DNA of 64,000 bases, taken from NCBI RefSeq assembly GCF_034675905.1, contig NZ_JAUCCV010000002.1, forward strand, positions 372,001 to 436,000, read 5' to 3'. The notes below the pieces were generated by a model. The model saw nothing but the letters and a program-made list of their open reading frames with translations, made no database searches and had not been told where the DNA came from. This document shows positions 61,280-64,000 of the stretch, one piece after another. The first letter of the stretch is position 1, and every line of letters starts with the position of its first letter. This stretch comes from Castellaniella sp034675905 (GTDB lineage Bacteria; Pseudomonadota; Gammaproteobacteria; Burkholderiales; Burkholderiaceae_B). A program made the position numbers and the translations under genes.

Positions 61280-62268
61280 GAAAACACCCGGGCCGTGCGT
61301 TCGGTGCCTGCCAGAAAACCCGCCTGATCCAGCTGGTCATACAAAGCGCTGATCTGCTTGTCGATCGCGGGCGCCGAGGCATCCTGAAACGTGCGCCCCT
61401 GATCGTCGAGCACATGGGCTTCGAGACGCTGGGCCAGATCGCGCCCCACGGCGACCATGCGGCTGAAGGCCTGGTCGTCCGGAATGCTGTTGGGCACATC
61501 CAGGATCAGATCAGCCCGATGCGCCTGATCGCCCGCAGCCTGATCAACCTGCAGCACGAAACGCGGCAGGCCGTTTTCAGCCATCCAGGCCCACTGCCCG
61601 CGCGCCTGCACAAAACCGGCTTCGGCAGCGGCTTCGGTGATGGCCGCCGCCGCACGCGGGGCGGCCAGCTGCAGAATCAGGCCGACCTGGGCATCCATGG
61701 CGGCGCAGCGGGCATCCAGTTCAGCCGCCTGCGCCAGGACGACGTCCTGTTCCGGCGCTTCGATCTGGCCATCAAAACGTTCCGCCAGATTCTGGGCCAG
61801 CGTCCAGAGGTTCGACCATTCGATGGCCGTCAGAGCGCCGCCCCGATTGGCCATCACCACGGCCAGCTGCAGCGACACATAGGACTCGTCCGCCCGCAAC
61901 CGGGTACGATGGCCGCCGCCCTCGCGCTCGGCAAAGACGCGCACCGGCTTTTTCCCCACCCGCGCGATGGATTGCACCGCCTCGGCCAGGGCTTCGCCCG
62001 CAGCCGGATGCACCAGGGCGATATCGATGACGGCCTCACAGGTCGGATCGATCTCGGCGGATTCGTCTGCGCCGGCGGCACGATCAGATTCCCAGAGACC
62101 CGGTTCACGCCGGGGCAGGACCCCCTGCATGAGCACATCCTGCTCGGATTCCGGCAGCGTCGCCCGCATGCTGCGCCGCGCCCGCCATTCCTGCCAACCG
62201 TTGTACAGCAGGACGACGACGATCAAGGCCGCCCCGATTGAAATCAGCAAAATCTGCAAATCGCTCAT
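61276..62268 (-). CDS. zipA: Cell division protein ZipA-like
   Basis: Inner-membrane division protein (330 aa) anchoring FtsZ at the septum. An N-terminal membrane helix (LQILLISIGAALIVVVLLYNGW) and a basic stretch are followed by a linker and a C-terminal ZipA FtsZ-binding domain (ALTAIEWSNLWTLAQNLAERFDG to the end). Sequence conservation of ZipA is low, so the call rests on architecture and its position between smc and ligA. Confidence 0.88.
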   Translation of the reverse strand: MSDLQILLISIGAALIVVVLLYNGWQEWRARRSMRATLPESEQDVLMQGVLPRREPGLWESDRAAGADESAEIDPTCEAVIDIALVHPAAGEALAEAVQSIARVGKKPVRVFAEREGGGHRTRLRADESYVSLQLAVVMANRGGALTAIEWSNLWTLAQNLAERFDGQIEAPEQDVVLAQAAELDARCAAMDAQVGLILQLAAPRAAAAITEAAAEAGFVQARGQWAWMAENGLPRFVLQVDQAAGDQAHRADLILDVPNSIPDDQAFSRMVAVGRDLAQRLEAHVLDDQGRTFQDASAPAIDKQISALYDQLDQAGFLAGTERTARVFS

Positions 62269-62287
62269 AAAGACCTCGTTACCCTGT

Positions 62288-64000
62288 TCAGACCGCCTCG
62301 GCGACCCATTGCAAGGCTGAATCCATATCCACCGCCACGATCCGCGACACGCCTTGTTCCTGCATCGTCACCCCGACCAGCTGCCGCGCCATCTGCATGG
62401 CGATTTTATTATGTGAAATGAAAAGGAACTGTGTCTGATCGCTCATGCCGCGCACCAGATTGGCATAGCGTTCCGTATTGGCGTCATCCAGCGGCGCATC
62501 AACCTCGTCGAGCAGGCAGAACGGCGCCGGATTGAGCTTGAACAGCGCGAACACCAGCGCCGTCGCCGTCAGGGCTTTTTCTCCCCCGGACAGCAGGTGG
62601 ATCGTACTGTTGCGCTTACCGGGCGGCTGCGCCATGACCTGCACGCCCGCATCCAGGATTTCATCGCCCGTCATGGTCAGCCGAGCCTCGCCGCCCCCGA
62701 ACAGCTGCGGAAACAGCTGGCCGAAATGCTGATTCACCAGTTGGAAAGTCTGGGACAACAATTCGCGGGTTTCCCGATCGATCTTGCGAATCGCATTTTC
62801 CAGGGTCTCAATGGCCAGCATCAGATCCGCCCGCTGGGTATCCAGAAACCCCTTGCGGTCGCTGGCGGCAGATAATTCATCCAGCGCCGCCAGATTGACG
62901 GCGCCCAGAGATTCTATCCGCCGCGAAATCCGCTGGACCTCGGATTGCAGCCAGTCCAGCCGCTGCCATTGCGGCGACTGTTCAGCCAGGTGGCGCTGCA
63001 GCGCCGCGCGATCAACCTGCCGGGCATCGAGTTGTTCGGCGTACTGTTCCACCGACAGGCGCGACGCCTGTTCTTTCAATTGCAATTCGGTGATGCGCGC
63101 CCGCAAAGGGTCCAGCGCGCGTTCCCGCGTCAGGCGGCCCTCGTCGGCATCCCGCAAGGCGGCCGCCGCCTGATCCTGCAGCTGGCGCGCCTGGCGCAAG
63201 GCCTCTTCGCATCCCGCCTGCGATTCCAACGCGGCCTGCAGGCCCGTCTGGGCAACGGACTCATCCAATTCGAACAACTCGCCCTGCAAGGACTCGAGTT
63301 CGGCGCCGGATCGGCGAGCCTGATCTGAGGCCAGTTGCAAGGTGCGATGCAGCTCATCCAGGCGATGGCGCAAAGAGCGCACGGCATAATCGGCTTCCTG
63401 GGCGGCGCGTTCCTGATCACGCCCTTGCTGGCGGCCCTGCTCGGCCTGATCGGCTAACGCCTCGATCCGCAGATCCAGATCCGCCTGATGTTCCTGCTGT
63501 TCGGCCAGTACGGCGTCCAGCGACTCAAAGCGCGCTTCGGCTTCGTCGCGCCGACCGGCCAGTTCCGCCTGTTGCGCGGCGATTTCCTGCAGATCGCGGT
63601 CCAGGCGGCTGGTCTGCTCTTCCGAGCGGGCCATCTGCTGGCTGATCTGGTGATGCTGCAGCCTGGCCTCGTGCTGCGCCTGCATGCGTTCTGCAATCTG
63701 CACGCGCGCCGGCTGCAGCGCCTGTTCCAATGCGCGGCGTTCGGCATCGGCCTGTGCATGCGCATCCAGCGCCTGATCGGCGATCAACTGGGCAGCCCGG
63801 ATTTCGCGGGCTAGATTGTCAATCTGCTGCTGGCGGGCCAGCAGCCCGGCTTGTTCGGAATCTGCAGCGTAAAAACGGATGCTGCAGGCATCGACCCGAT
63901 GTCCGGCCCGCACCACCCACAGGCCTGCGGGCGGTAATTCATCGCGGCGCGACAGGGCCTGGCCCAGGTCTTCCGACACATAGACCCCCTGCAGCCAGCT
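62288..64000 (-). CDS. smc: Chromosome segregation protein SMC (5' partial)
   Basis: C-terminal 570 residues of the SMC ATPase; the gene runs off the right edge, still open at base 64000. The hinge end (WLQGVYVSEDLGQALS) is followed by a long Gln/Glu/Arg-rich coiled coil, then the C-terminal ATPase head with signature LLSGGEKALTATALVFALF and Walker B PAPFCLLDEVDAPLDDAN. SMC condenses and separates chromosomes. It precedes zipA by 19 nt. Confidence 0.95.
   Translation of the reverse strand, partial: SWLQGVYVSEDLGQALSRRDELPPAGLWVVRAGHRVDACSIRFYAADSEQAGLLARQQQIDNLAREIRAAQLIADQALDAHAQADAERRALEQALQPARVQIAERMQAQHEARLQHHQISQQMARSEEQTSRLDRDLQEIAAQQAELAGRRDEAEARFESLDAVLAEQQEHQADLDLRIEALADQAEQGRQQGRDQERAAQEADYAVRSLRHRLDELHRTLQLASDQARRSGAELESLQGELFELDESVAQTGLQAALESQAGCEEALRQARQLQDQAAAALRDADEGRLTRERALDPLRARITELQLKEQASRLSVEQYAEQLDARQVDRAALQRHLAEQSPQWQRLDWLQSEVQRISRRIESLGAVNLAALDELSAASDRKGFLDTQRADLMLAIETLENAIRKIDRETRELLSQTFQLVNQHFGQLFPQLFGGGEARLTMTGDEILDAGVQVMAQPPGKRNSTIHLLSGGEKALTATALVFALFKLNPAPFCLLDEVDAPLDDANTERYANLVRGMSDQTQFLFISHNKIAMQMARQLVGVTMQEQGVSRIVAVDMDSALQWVAEAV

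Noticed and set aside
1..64000. tRNA, rRNA, prophage, integrase, transposase or toxin-antitoxin genes
   Set aside because: None were recognised on either strand; the window looks like core chromosome with transporter-rich segments.

Overview
The window is a GC-rich, densely packed bacterial chromosome segment with about 62 protein genes and no rRNA, tRNA, transposase or CRISPR. The order acpP-fabF-rpoE-rseA-rseB-mucD-lepA-lepB-rnc-era-recO, the smc-zipA-ligA group, intracellular PHA depolymerase, a stand-alone RnfB-like ferredoxin and several Liv-type ABC systems point to a betaproteobacterium of the Burkholderiales, most likely Alcaligenaceae (Bordetella/Achromobacter/Castellaniella side). 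The genus cannot be fixed from the sequence alone.

Layout. 1-4.2 kb: a five-gene Liv-type ABC transporter operon whose binding-protein gene is cut by the window edge, facing a CysB-like regulator. 5.3-7.9 kb: mmsA divergent from a LysR gene. 7.9-11.9 kb: lptF divergent from pepA-holC, then a Bax-inhibitor-1 membrane protein. 12-13.2 kb: a RarD/EamA permease gene broken by a roughly 220-nt, almost pure G tract. 13.2-28.2 kb: a long minus-strand housekeeping block: yceD-rpmF-plsX-fabH-fabD-fabG-acpP-fabF (fatty acid synthesis), rpoE-rseA-rseB-mucD (envelope stress), lepA-lepB (translation, secretion), rnc-era-recO (RNA processing, ribosome assembly, DNA repair). 28.3-31.3 kb: maf, an RsmI-like methylase, a Gph-like phosphatase and rluC. 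31.3-34.8 kb: rne with a long leader. 34.8-36.5 kb: mdtJI and a divergent LysR gene. 36.6-41.8 kb: relA, trpB, trpA, accD. 42-45.1 kb: fdxA, phaZ, rnfB-like, nth.

45.2-56.7 kb is a cluster of two more complete Liv-type systems. The first (plus strand: livG, livF, binding protein, livH, livM) faces a second, orphan-like binding protein that is a clear paralogue of the first. The other (minus strand: binding protein, livH, a livM-livG fusion, livF) lies upstream of that orphan. The window ends with msrB-yciB-bolA-ppiC and a convergent smc-zipA-ligA group; smc is cut by the right edge.

The most unusual features are mobile-looking repeats in the transporter cluster. A 73-bp unit with a perfect 16-bp palindrome is tandemly repeated (three full copies plus one partial) between livF and the orphan binding-protein gene. 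A diverged copy, fused to a C/G-rich module also seen near 12 kb, sits exactly in the livG/livF start-stop overlap of the neighbouring operon, is flanked by a repeated ATGAGC and leaves a 50-codon frame that keeps ATGA overlaps on both sides. Other points: an attenuator-like hairpin between acpP and fabF, a Walker A lysine-to-arginine change in one LivF, and lptF without adjacent lptG. No wholly new multi-gene system was found; the repeat family is the best candidate for something undescribed.
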